A stretch of DNA of 24,113 bases from a virus. Each line of letters begins with the position of its first letter. Position 1 is the first letter of the stretch. Of this stretch, positions 1 to 8,400 are shown in pieces. The notes under the pieces were generated by a model. It saw nothing but the letters and a program-made list of their open reading frames with translations, ran no database searches and was not told the DNA's origin. The stretch is from the IMG/VR virus record IMGVR_UViG_3300031857_001360, positions 1 to 24,113 of that record; one strand, 5' to 3'. A program made the translations under genes and the position numbers.

Positions 1-1
1 T

Positions 2-1615
2 ACAGAGGCTTCTGTAGATGCAGTAGCAGCAGCAATTGCCGCTGGCACACAAACAAATATTTCTATCACATATAACGATGAGGCTGGAACGCTTTCATTT
101 AATGCTTCGGGCGGAGTGTCAAGCATCTCTGGAACAGCAAACCAAATTACTGCATCAACATCTACTGGAGCAGTAACTCTTTCTCTTCCAAATGCAGTAA
201 CATTCCCAGGAACAGTTACACTTAACGCAGATCCTCAAAACGCTCTTGAAGCAGCAACAAAGCAATATGTTGATGCCGTTGCAGAAGGTCTACATGTTCA
301 CGCCTCAGTAAAGGCTGCGACAACAAGCAACATTGATCTATCTACTGATCTTGAGGCAGGAGATGTAATTGATGGAGTAACACTTGTTGCTGGTGATCGT
401 GTTCTTGTAAAAAACCAGAGCACAACATCACAAAATGGTATTTATGTAGCCTCAACATCAGGTGCTGCAGTTCGTGCAAGCGATTATAACTCAGCAGCAG
501 AAATTGATCCAGGCGACTTCTTCTTCGTAGACCAAGGCACTGTATATAACAATACTGGTTGGGTACAAGTAAATACAATTACAACTCTTGGAACTGATCC
601 AATTGTATTTGAACAGTTCTCTGGTGCGGGTACTTATCTTGCTGGTAACGGTTTAACACTTACTGGAAATACATTTAGCATCAATACTGGTGTTACTGTA
701 GATCTAAGCACTGCTCAAACCCTTACAAATAAGACTCTTACAAGCCCAGTAGTTTCTGGACTTTATCTATCTGACAATAATATTATTGTTGAAGGTACAA
801 ATAATACTCACGAAACTACACTTAACTTTACAGATCCTACACAGGATAATACAATTACATTTAAAGATGCCACAGGCACAGTTGCATTTACAACAGATGT
901 TGAGTCTGCAGTAGATGGATTTGGTAACGCAGTAACTGGTGGTACAGGAATCAGTGCTTCATACGCATCAACTTCAAATGTACTAACAATTACTAACACA
1001 GATACAGGTTCTGCACAAAATATCTTTAAAAATGTTGTAGTTGGAGCAACCACAATTGCTGCTGATAGCAACAATGATACTCTTACATTTACAGCAGGAT
1101 CTGGTATTGGACTAACTGGTGCTTCAACATCAGACACAATCACAATTGATAACACTGGTGTTCTTTCAATTGCTGGTACAGCAGATCAAATCACAGCATC
1201 TGCTTCTACTGGTGCAGTAACACTATCTCTACCACAGAGTATTGCTACAACATCTAGTCCAACATTCGCAGGTCTAACAGTAGGGTCAGTAACTCTTACA
1301 GATGCTCTTATTGGAACTGCCACAACAAGCCTTTCTACAACAAGTGCAACTGTGGTAGATTCTTGGTCAGCAACATCATATAACACAGCAAAGTATATTG
1401 TTCAAATGAAAAATGGCAATGACATTGAGGTGCTTGAAGTTCTTGTAACTATTGATGGAAACAACAATGTTTATCTGACAGAATATGCAGACGTAATTAG
1501 CAATGCACAAATTGGCACAACAGATGCAGATTATTCAGGCGGAAACGTTCGTCTACTAGTCACATCAACAAATGGTACATCAGTAAAGGTCCACAAGACG
1601 CTTATCGAAGCGTAA
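2..1615 (+). CDS. Tail fibre / receptor-binding structural protein, 5' end cut by window
   Basis: The frame is open from base 2 to the TAA at 1615, so this is the 3' part (537 codons plus stop) of a longer gene. The first in-frame GTG, at 116, is not its start because coding sequence of the same character continues upstream. The protein is rich in Thr, Ser, Ala and Asn, typical of beta-structured trimeric fibres. An 'AATKQYVDAV' motif is followed by a 'GDRVLVKNQ...NGIYV...RASDY...TGWVQV' module that I recognise from many phage fibre proteins. A 23-codon block occurs twice (122-190 and 1166-1234). The last ~95 residues ('SLSTTSATVVDSW' to the end) look like a C-terminal domain seen in structural proteins of aquatic phages. 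Likely role: distal tail fibre contacting the host surface. The family-level call is solid; the exact position in the virion is inference. Confidence 0.85.
   Translation, partial: TEASVDAVAAAIAAGTQTNISITYNDEAGTLSFNASGGVSSISGTANQITASTSTGAVTLSLPNAVTFPGTVTLNADPQNALEAATKQYVDAVAEGLHVHASVKAATTSNIDLSTDLEAGDVIDGVTLVAGDRVLVKNQSTTSQNGIYVASTSGAAVRASDYNSAAEIDPGDFFFVDQGTVYNNTGWVQVNTITTLGTDPIVFEQFSGAGTYLAGNGLTLTGNTFSINTGVTVDLSTAQTLTNKTLTSPVVSGLYLSDNNIIVEGTNNTHETTLNFTDPTQDNTITFKDATGTVAFTTDVESAVDGFGNAVTGGTGISASYASTSNVLTITNTDTGSAQNIFKNVVVGATTIAADSNNDTLTFTAGSGIGLTGASTSDTITIDNTGVLSIAGTADQITASASTGAVTLSLPQSIATTSSPTFAGLTVGSVTLTDALIGTATTSLSTTSATVVDSWSATSYNTAKYIVQMKNGNDIEVLEVLVTIDGNNNVYLTEYADVISNAQIGTTDADYSGGNVRLLVTSTNGTSVKVHKTLIEA
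122..190 (+). repeat. Copy 1 of a 23-codon repeat inside the tail-fibre gene
   Basis: It encodes 'SISGTANQITASTSTGAV' and a few more residues. It matches the block at 1166-1234 at 20 of 23 amino acids, while the DNA has drifted mostly at third codon positions. It is probably a repeated shaft or domain-boundary unit. Confidence 0.8.
1166..1234 (+). repeat. Copy 2 of a 23-codon repeat inside the tail-fibre gene
   Basis: It encodes 'SIAGTADQITASASTGAV' and a few more residues, paralogous to 122-190. Here it is followed by 'SSPTFAGLTVG', a common phage-fibre linker leading to the C-terminal domain. Confidence 0.8.
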
Positions 1616-1644
1616 TGTGAACCACGAAGGGACAGTGAACTTCA

Positions 1645-2046
1645 GTGGCAACAACTAACAGAGATTTTGTCGTAAAGGCAGGAGTCAAGGTTGCTACTGG
1701 AGTTACTTTCCCTGATAATTCTGTACAAACAACCGCATATACTGGATCACCACTAACAGTAGGTTCTACATTTCCAGTAAGTCCAGCCAGTGGTGCAATG
1801 CACTTAGATACAGTAACATTAAAGATATATTATTACTACAGTTCTCAATGGAACCCATTAGCAAATTATGATGATACATTATCAGTAGTTGATCACGATC
1901 ATACTCCTGGAGGATTTGTTGAAGATACCTACCCCTATAATGGAAATGGTGTAACATTACCAGCCTTTATTTGGCAAGATCTTGATGGCGGAACACCATC
2001 CACAACATCCTTTACTGCTACTATAGATGGTGGAGAAGCAGCATGA
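1645..2046 (+). CDS. Small tail-fibre-like structural protein
   Basis: 133 residues starting at GTG 1645, 29 bases after the preceding fibre gene. The purine-rich AAGGGA at 1627-1632 is a weak, distant ribosome site. The N-terminal 'GVTFPDNSVQTTAYTG' matches the 'FP(D/G)xxVQTTA' motif found in many phage fibre and baseplate proteins. The middle has an aromatic 'KIYYYYSSQWNPL' patch like those where fibre proteins describe a displayed label or value, and the C-terminus is short and acidic. It probably works with the fibres on either side, as an adaptor or accessory fibre. No enzymatic motif is visible. The start codon is less certain than the frame. Confidence 0.65.
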   Translation: MATTNRDFVVKAGVKVATGVTFPDNSVQTTAYTGSPLTVGSTFPVSPASGAMHLDTVTLKIYYYYSSQWNPLANYDDTLSVVDHDHTPGGFVEDTYPYNGNGVTLPAFIWQDLDGGTPSTTSFTATIDGGEAA

Positions 2047-2053
2047 TAAGATT

Positions 2054-2062
2054 TGGTATAAT
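2054..2062 (+). promoter_or_regulatory. Extended -10 promoter before the MtD-like tail gene
   Basis: TGGTATAAT is a perfect TATAAT with the extended-10 TG one base upstream. It lies 22 bases before the GTG at 2085, so a transcript would start near 2069 and carry the ribosome site GGAGGT (2074-2079). No convincing -35 hexamer is seen. Confidence 0.6.
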
Positions 2063-2084
2063 TAAAGGATTACGGAGGTAAATC

Positions 2085-3212
2085 GTGGCAGTTAGAATTC
2101 AAATGCGTAGAGGTACTACCTCTCAATGGAATACAGCAGATCCAACCCTAAATGCTGGAGAAATAGGGTATAACACTACTCTCGGAGCCTTTAAAGTTGG
2201 AGATGGATCAACAGTATGGTCCGAACTAGATTATTATCAGACAGTATCAAGTATTACACCTGCAGAAGTAGGAGCAATTGCACTTACAGAAAAGGGTGCT
2301 GCTAATGGTGTTGCAGAACTTGACTCTAATAAAGATGTTATAACAGCAAGTAAAATTGTTTTTGAAGGTGCTACAGTAAATGAATATGAAACATATATTC
2401 AGGTTGGAGCAGAGCCAGCAGTAGCAGATATAACGCTAACTCTTCCAACTACATCGGGAACATTTGTTACAGCAAATACAAGCGGTGACGTAACAATATC
2501 TGGAAACCTAACAGTATCTGGCACAACAACCACAATTGATACACAAAATCTTCAGGTAGAAGATAAAAATATTGTTCTTGGATATGGTTCTACTTCAGAT
2601 GCTGCCGTAGATGGTGGCGGTATTACATTAACTGGCGCTACCAACAAAACTTTTAATTGGGTAGATGCTACAGACGCATGGACCTCATCAGAACATATGA
2701 ATCTTGCTTCTGGCAAATCATATTATGTAGATGGTACTCTTCTTAGAAATGTTAGTGAAACATTAACAAATAAAACAATAGATGCAGGAACTCTTACTGG
2801 AACATTAACAGCAGGTGGTGGAGTTGGTTCTAGCGGACAATATTTAGAATCAACAGGAACTGGTGTTAGATGGACAACAGTATCTGGATATTCTGCTCCT
2901 ACTCTTGGTTCAACAACAATTACCTCTGGCGCTACAGTAACAACAATTTCTGGCTTGACACTTGCTAGCGGTATTGGAACAACAGCGTTTACATTAAATG
3001 CTACTGCAGAACTCAGATTTGCAGATACAGATTCAAGCCATTATGTTGGATTTAAATCTCCAGGAACTGTTACAACAAACAGAATTTGGACGTTGCCTTC
3101 CGTAGATGGAACAAATGGACAAACACTATCTACCAACGGATCTGGAACTCTTTCTTGGTCAACTCCAGCAGCAGGAGCGGCATTTAGCGAATTTATGCTA
3201 ATTGGTGCATAG
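2085..3212 (+). CDS. Tail fibre protein with major-tropism-determinant-like N-terminus
   Basis: 375 residues from GTG 2085 with a good ribosome site, GGAGGT, 5 bases upstream. The N-terminus 'MAVRIQMRRGTTSQWNTADP' and the following 'LNAGEIGYNTTLGAFKVGDG' have the signature of the MtD-N / hyaluronidase-like domain that attaches fibres to the virion. A second module around residues 140-205 contains 'DKNIVLGYG', 'DGGGITLTGATNKTFNWVDA' and 'AWTSSEHMNLASGKSYYVDG', a domain I recognise from fibre proteins of aquatic T4-like and other phages. The C-terminal half is Thr/Ser-rich with beta repeats and ends 'LSWSTPAAGAAFSEFMLIGA'. Likely role: receptor-binding or adaptor fibre. It is the last gene of the fibre cluster before the AT-rich gap and the reductase. 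Confidence 0.8.
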   Translation: MAVRIQMRRGTTSQWNTADPTLNAGEIGYNTTLGAFKVGDGSTVWSELDYYQTVSSITPAEVGAIALTEKGAANGVAELDSNKDVITASKIVFEGATVNEYETYIQVGAEPAVADITLTLPTTSGTFVTANTSGDVTISGNLTVSGTTTTIDTQNLQVEDKNIVLGYGSTSDAAVDGGGITLTGATNKTFNWVDATDAWTSSEHMNLASGKSYYVDGTLLRNVSETLTNKTIDAGTLTGTLTAGGGVGSSGQYLESTGTGVRWTTVSGYSAPTLGSTTITSGATVTTISGLTLASGIGTTAFTLNATAELRFADTDSSHYVGFKSPGTVTTNRIWTLPSVDGTNGQTLSTNGSGTLSWSTPAAGAAFSEFMLIGA

Positions 3213-3235
3213 TACTTTACAAAAACAAAAGTACT
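3211..3235 (+). terminator. AT-rich inverted repeat at the end of the fibre cluster
   Basis: AGTACTTT (3211-3218) pairs with AAAGTACT (3228-3235) across a 9-base loop and starts inside the stop codon of the fibre gene. The stem is weak, with no G+C clamp and no clean T-run, so it may be a weak terminator, an mRNA 3' processing site or chance. Confidence 0.35.
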
Positions 3236-3268
3236 TAACCTTAAGTTAATAGTTATACTTTATAAAAC

Positions 3269-3277
3269 TGTTATAAA
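3269..3277 (+). promoter_or_regulatory. Possible upstream -10 element of the reductase gene
   Basis: TGTTATAAA resembles an extended -10 and lies 35 bases upstream of the better TGCTATACT. The surrounding 163-base gap is almost pure A+T, so chance matches are likely. Confidence 0.3.
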
Positions 3278-3303
3278 TTAAACTTTTTTTAATTAAAACT
3301 TTG

Positions 3304-3312
3304 TGCTATACT
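3304..3312 (+). promoter_or_regulatory. Extended -10 promoter of the reductase gene
   Basis: TGCTATACT is a TATACT hexamer with the TGn extension. The predicted start near 3319 leaves a leader of about 57 bases, whose first bases form the hairpin at 3319-3337. The region where a -35 would sit is a T-run, not a TTGACA-like site. Confidence 0.55.
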
Positions 3313-3318
3313 TACAGT

Positions 3319-3337
3319 ACTTTGCAATTAGCAAAGT
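3319..3337 (+). promoter_or_regulatory. Hairpin at the predicted 5' end of the reductase mRNA
   Basis: ACTTTGC and GCAAAGT form a perfect 7-bp stem around the loop AATTA. The left arm begins 7 bases after the -10 hexamer, just where transcription should start. A run of seven T (3348-3354) follows 10 bases later. It could protect the 5' end, act as an attenuator, or be an operator. Confidence 0.4.
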
Positions 3338-3375
3338 TCTAATAATATTTTTTTAGTGAAAGGCTTTAACTTTAA

Positions 3376-5406
3376 ATGTCAGATGTATTTTCTTTTCGTC
3401 TTTTGGATGAGTTTGTTAATAAATATAAGGATGTAGAGCCTCCTTTTGGCTTTACCGACGCAGGTGGCAACTCATTGGGGGAAATCACATTTATCCGTAC
3501 CTACTCAAGAGTCAAACAGGATGGTACCAAAGAACGCTGGCACGAAGTTTGTAAGCGTGTGATTGAAGGTATGTACTCAGTGCAAAAGAATCATGCTAAA
3601 GAAAACCGTCTTCCTTGGAATGACAATAAGGCACAAAAATCTGCCCAAGAAGCCTATGATCGCATGTTTAATCTTAAGTGGACTCCTCCAGGGCGTGGAC
3701 TATGGGCTTTTGGTACCCCTATGACGATGGAGAGACGCAATTCTGCAGCCTTACAGAACTGTGCCATGGTATCTACTAGGGACATTGATAGAAACGATCC
3801 TGGTGCCCTTTTTGGCTGGGTTATGGATGCCCTTATGCTTGGGGTAGGGGTAGGATTTGACACCCTTGGACAAGAAAAGGGTATGGAAATATATCCTAAT
3901 ATTAAAGAAGAAATAACATATGTAATTCCTGATACAAGAGAAGGATGGGTAGAATCTGTAAGATTACTACTTAATTCATATTTGAAACAAGGTCAGGCTA
4001 AGATTAATTTTGATTATTCTCAGATTAGACCATTAGGTGCACCTATTAAAGGTTTTGGTGGTACTGCTTCAGGTCCAGCACCATTGATTAAATTACATGA
4101 AACTGTTCGTAAAGTAATTGGAGATAGAGCAGGAGATATTCTTGATTCTCGTGCAATTGTTGATATTGTAAATCTTATTGGAACTTGTGTAGTTGCTGGC
4201 AATGTTCGTCGTTCTGCTACTTTAGCGCTTGGTGCCCCAGAAGACGCTAACTTTATTAATCTTAAAAACTCAGAGGTATTTCCTGATAGAAACTCGTTTG
4301 ATCCAGAAAATCCAGGATGGGCATGGATGAGTAATAACTCTATTTCTGCTTCAGTAGGAACTAAGTATGAAGATTATGTGGATTTAATTGCAGATAATGG
4401 AGAACCAGGATTTATTTGGCTTGATGTTGCTCGTAATTTCGGTCGTCTTGCAGATTCTGCAGATGGAAAAGATTATCGTGTAATGGGCTTTAACCCATGT
4501 GCAGAGCAACCACTAGAATCTTACGAACTTTGTACACTTGTTGAAGTACATTTGAATCGCCATGAATCTAAAGAAGATTTCTTACGTACTTTGAAGTTTG
4601 CATATTTGTATGGTAAGACAGTTACTCTTGTTCCTACACATTGGCAGATTACAAATGGCATCATGCAGCGTAATCGTCGTATTGGAACATCTCTTACTGG
4701 CATTGCGTCATTTGCAGATCAAAAGGGTTTGCCAGCAGTTCGTGAATGGATGGACGAAGGATACAAGACGATTCGTAAATATGATCATTCATATTCTGAA
4801 TGGCTATGTGTTCGTGAATCAATTCGTGTAACAACCGTTAAGCCATCAGGTTCAGTTTCACTGCTATCTGGTGCAACTCCAGGAGTTCACTGGGGTCCAG
4901 GAGGAAACTTCTTCCTTCGTGCAATTCGCTTTGGAAACCAAGATCCAATGATTAGTTTGTTTAAAGCAGCAGGGTACAAAATGGAAGCAGATCTTGTATC
5001 ACAAAATACAACTGTTGTATATTTCCCAGTTCATTCTGGTCACCCACGCTCTGAGAAAGATGTAACATTGTTTGAAAAGATTGGTCTTGCTGCTACAACA
5101 CAAAAGTATTGGTCAGACAATGGTGTTTCTGTTACTCTTTCATTTGATAAAGAAAAAGAAACAGAGCATATTGCTCCAGCACTTCACATGTATGAGGGGC
5201 AGTTAAAGGCTGTATCTTTCTTGCCTATGGGAAATAAGACATATCCTCAGCAACCATATACTCAGATTACAAAAGATGAATATAACGCATACATTGGGCA
5301 AATCAAGAAGATTAATTGGTCTGCTATTTATGACGGGGTAGATAATTTAGAGGCTGAAGGAGAGGCATACTGCACTACAGATACTTGCATGATAAAAATA
5401 TCTTAA
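3376..5406 (+). CDS. nrdJ: Adenosylcobalamin-dependent ribonucleoside-triphosphate reductase (class II)
   Basis: 676 residues, within the range of monomeric class II reductases (the Lactobacillus leichmannii enzyme is ~739). It reduces ribonucleoside triphosphates to deoxy forms using a B12-derived thiyl radical, supplying dNTPs for phage DNA synthesis in the cytoplasm. The key residues are visible: Cys129 in 'LQNCAMVST', the radical Cys375 and Glu377 in 'NPCAEQPLESYELC' with Cys386 eleven residues later, and the C-terminal shuttle pair Cys666/Cys671 in 'CTTDTC'. This matches the C119, C408/E410, C419 and C731/C736 pattern of the Lactobacillus enzyme. 'VKPSGSVSLLSGATPGVHWG' is the conserved loop late in the barrel. 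The gene looks intact, with no intein. It has its own promoter region and lies between fibre and head genes, away from any other nucleotide gene visible here. The ribosome site before ATG 3376 is poor. Confidence 0.93.
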   Translation: MSDVFSFRLLDEFVNKYKDVEPPFGFTDAGGNSLGEITFIRTYSRVKQDGTKERWHEVCKRVIEGMYSVQKNHAKENRLPWNDNKAQKSAQEAYDRMFNLKWTPPGRGLWAFGTPMTMERRNSAALQNCAMVSTRDIDRNDPGALFGWVMDALMLGVGVGFDTLGQEKGMEIYPNIKEEITYVIPDTREGWVESVRLLLNSYLKQGQAKINFDYSQIRPLGAPIKGFGGTASGPAPLIKLHETVRKVIGDRAGDILDSRAIVDIVNLIGTCVVAGNVRRSATLALGAPEDANFINLKNSEVFPDRNSFDPENPGWAWMSNNSISASVGTKYEDYVDLIADNGEPGFIWLDVARNFGRLADSADGKDYRVMGFNPCAEQPLESYELCTLVEVHLNRHESKEDFLRTLKFAYLYGKTVTLVPTHWQITNGIMQRNRRIGTSLTGIASFADQKGLPAVREWMDEGYKTIRKYDHSYSEWLCVRESIRVTTVKPSGSVSLLSGATPGVHWGPGGNFFLRAIRFGNQDPMISLFKAAGYKMEADLVSQNTTVVYFPVHSGHPRSEKDVTLFEKIGLAATTQKYWSDNGVSVTLSFDKEKETEHIAPALHMYEGQLKAVSFLPMGNKTYPQQPYTQITKDEYNAYIGQIKKINWSAIYDGVDNLEAEGEAYCTTDTCMIKIS

Positions 5407-5407
5407 C

Positions 5408-5416
5408 TGATATAAT
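5408..5416 (+). promoter_or_regulatory. Extended -10 promoter before the LamG-like structural gene
   Basis: TGATATAAT directly follows the reductase stop codon (5404-5406). The predicted start near 5423 gives a leader of about 11 bases that consists almost only of the ribosome site AAGGAG (5424-5429). Confidence 0.6.
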
Positions 5417-5433
5417 TAGAAGCAAGGAGAACT

Positions 5434-8400
5434 ATGTCCATACCCTCTAATCTATACGCCGAAAAGGTATATTCAGAGCAACCACAAATCCTGTGGTCTT
5501 TGGATGATCAGGCTGACTATATAAGCCTAATAACAGAAGCACAAAGAGATATTTCGGATGCATGGACCTTAGATGACTGCACAGCCACAACATCTATCAT
5601 TGATATAAATCAACCATTTGAGGATAGTGTTTTAAATTTAATAGAAGGAGACGTTCCTTCAACAAGTTCTTTAACAATACAGTGTGTTAGTGAAAATCTA
5701 GTTAATTTTACAGATTTAAATACGGATCTTGGTACTCTAACTATTGGTGGATACTTTTATTCAAACAGCGCATACTTAACACAAGTACAAATTGGATTTG
5801 AATATACTGATACAACAACATCCCAAATAGTGCAAAACCTTAAAAGTTTTAATACTACAATATTCCAGTCTTGGAGTTTTATATCTGAGACTTTTGATAT
5901 ACCAAATGAAAATACAGATTTTAGGGTTGTTTTAAAATTTACATATAACAGCGGAGGTAGCGCTCCTGATCAGTATCAGTTCTATATAAATGGAATTACT
6001 GCTGGTCAATGGTCTGAAGAATTTAATGCTATATCTCTTGGCGTAATTCCAATTTCCCTACCCTCAACAATTGCACTAACTGCAGATGCTGCTGTTGCTG
6101 CAGACGCATATGGTTTAGGCGGAGAGTCTGGATACTATCTTGTAGCAGATAATGCTCTTGTTGCAAGAAATAGCGGTGTTCCAATGGTGTTTGGTGCAAC
6201 TGGTGTTACTAGAATATCTCCAAACAATGGCAATAAACCATCTTTAATAGTTCCAGGTCAAGGATTTTTAAATGAACTTGGTAAATTTAAAGATTACACC
6301 GTTGAGTTTTGGATTAGAGTTAATTCAAATGCATATCAGCCAAAAAGAATATTTGGACCAATATCTTCTTCTGACGGCTTATATGTAGAATCTGGATTTT
6401 TAACACTTGTTATTGGTAAGCAATTTTCTTCACACTTTGTTGGAGAATGGTTTAGACCAATGCTTGTTCATATTAGATTAATTAGAAATAATGCAAGTGT
6501 ATTGATTAATGGAGAAGAAGTAATCAGTATTCCGCTTGAAACAGATAATTTAACGCTTCCCGCACAAATTGACAATACTGGGGATAGTCAAGATTGGCTT
6601 GGATTTTATGCATATGAAGATGTAACACCAATTGAAATTGACTGTGTTGCAATTTATCCATATTCCGTCTCTATAAGTGTTGCAAAGCGTAGATGGGTGT
6701 ATGGACAAGGTGTTTTATCACCAGAGGTAATTAACGCCGCCTATGGCGGTATACAGGCTTTTATTGACTATCCATTTGCAGACTATACGGCAAACTATAC
6801 ATATCCAGATTTTGCACAATGGGAGCAGGGTAGTTTTGATAACCTTGCAACAACAACCACATCTCTTTCAACACCACCCTATTCATTACCTGAAATATTT
6901 TTGGGATCTAAAACATTACAAGACCTTTATGATGATAATCAAGCAATACAAACCTCTGGAGATAAGTTTATAACTTTTAGACCAAATATTTCTTGGGACA
7001 CGGAAGAGTGTTATTTTAACTTTCCAAGACTCAGTATTTTAAATGCAGAAATTAATACTTTATACGGAGTATTTTCTTCTGATGATTTAGCCACAGAAGA
7101 AACTCTGTTTAAAATCTATAACAGGCTGACTGGTAACTATTTTTCTATTCGTAAAGACCTAGATGAAGTTCATTATTATTTATATTTTAATGGAGAAGAA
7201 GAAGAAATTTATACAACTGACATAATTGTTGTAGATGAAAAATACGCAGCAGGTATCAAAATAGATGAACTTGTTTTATTTTTTGGCGGAAATGTTGCAT
7301 CATTTTTTGGAAATCGTAATGGTCTAGAAATGTATGTTGGTGGAGATGAAACTGGAACGCTTCAATTTACTGGCAAAATATATTCAGTAGGTCTTTGCAC
7401 TGCTTATAATGCAAACTCTATTTCTTCTCACTTTGAAGAAAACGGAACTGCTATTCTTGATAGTTATTTGGCTACTGGATCAGAGGAGTCTGCAAATGCT
7501 AAGGCTTTGCTTGAGCATACTGCTAGTTATACACTTTTACCATCAGAGGCATATGACACATATTTCTTAGACATAGGTGTTTCTGGTTATTGGGAAGACT
7601 ACTTGCCGTTATCATATTTTGCACAGTCAGTAGCAAATGATGTTGGAAATACATACTATGACCTAGATTTTCTTCAGTTCAATATTGGCTATCCATCTCC
7701 TACAAGATTAACGGAATATGAAGAAACAGGTTCTTGGACCTACAATGAATTAAAAGAAGAATATTCTCACCCACTTCAAGAAACCTATTTGCAACTAGAC
7801 AACAGCCTATTGACTGGCTGGGACAACTATCAAGATATGGAAGAAAAGGCTCTTAAGTATTTTGAATATGACACTACAGATGCTGTTATCAGAAGTTATA
7901 TAACTTTGCAATATATTGCAGAAGGTGCTAATGCTCCAATGTCAGATTTTCCAAATTATGTTCCGCCAAAAGAAGATAGAATTATTAATATTGACGAGTA
8001 CTCAAATTGGTTAACTACAAGATTTGAAGTTGTTGACAATACCTTGATTTATCCAACAAAAACTGTAGACTTTAATAATTTGGCAGTAGTTTATCATTTA
8101 GATTTTAACATTCGTGGTATTTTAAGAAAGCCAATAAGGTTGCGTAGACTTGAACTAACTTCTCAGGCATTTAATGATAATTCATTTAACCCAATCGGAA
8201 CACGATTTGGTGTAAATATGTTCCCATACACTCGTGCTGGACTATATTATGATTATAAGGCTAAAAATCCATTTAGCATTTATAAAGGAAGTACCCCATA
8301 TCTTTATCTCAACAGAACATCTGGCATAGAAGTTCGTGGAGATTTTAATCCACTAATTTCTCGTGGTATATCTGTTCCAGTTAATTCAACAATAGCAGAT

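Noticed and set aside
116-118. GTG as the start of the first fibre gene
   Set aside because: The same frame is open back to base 2 with similar fibre-like residues, so the gene simply enters the window from upstream.
808-1155. Antisense open frame inside the fibre gene, hydrophobic translation
   Set aside because: It is a shadow of a Thr/Ala/Asn-rich sense sequence with no independent signals.
3213-3375. Cobalamin riboswitch before the B12-dependent reductase
   Set aside because: The leader after the predicted start is only ~57 bases and AT-rich, much too short for the aptamer, and no B12-box-like sequence is seen.
3376-5406. Intein or split in the reductase gene
   Set aside because: Length and spacing of the cysteines agree with an uninterrupted class II enzyme.
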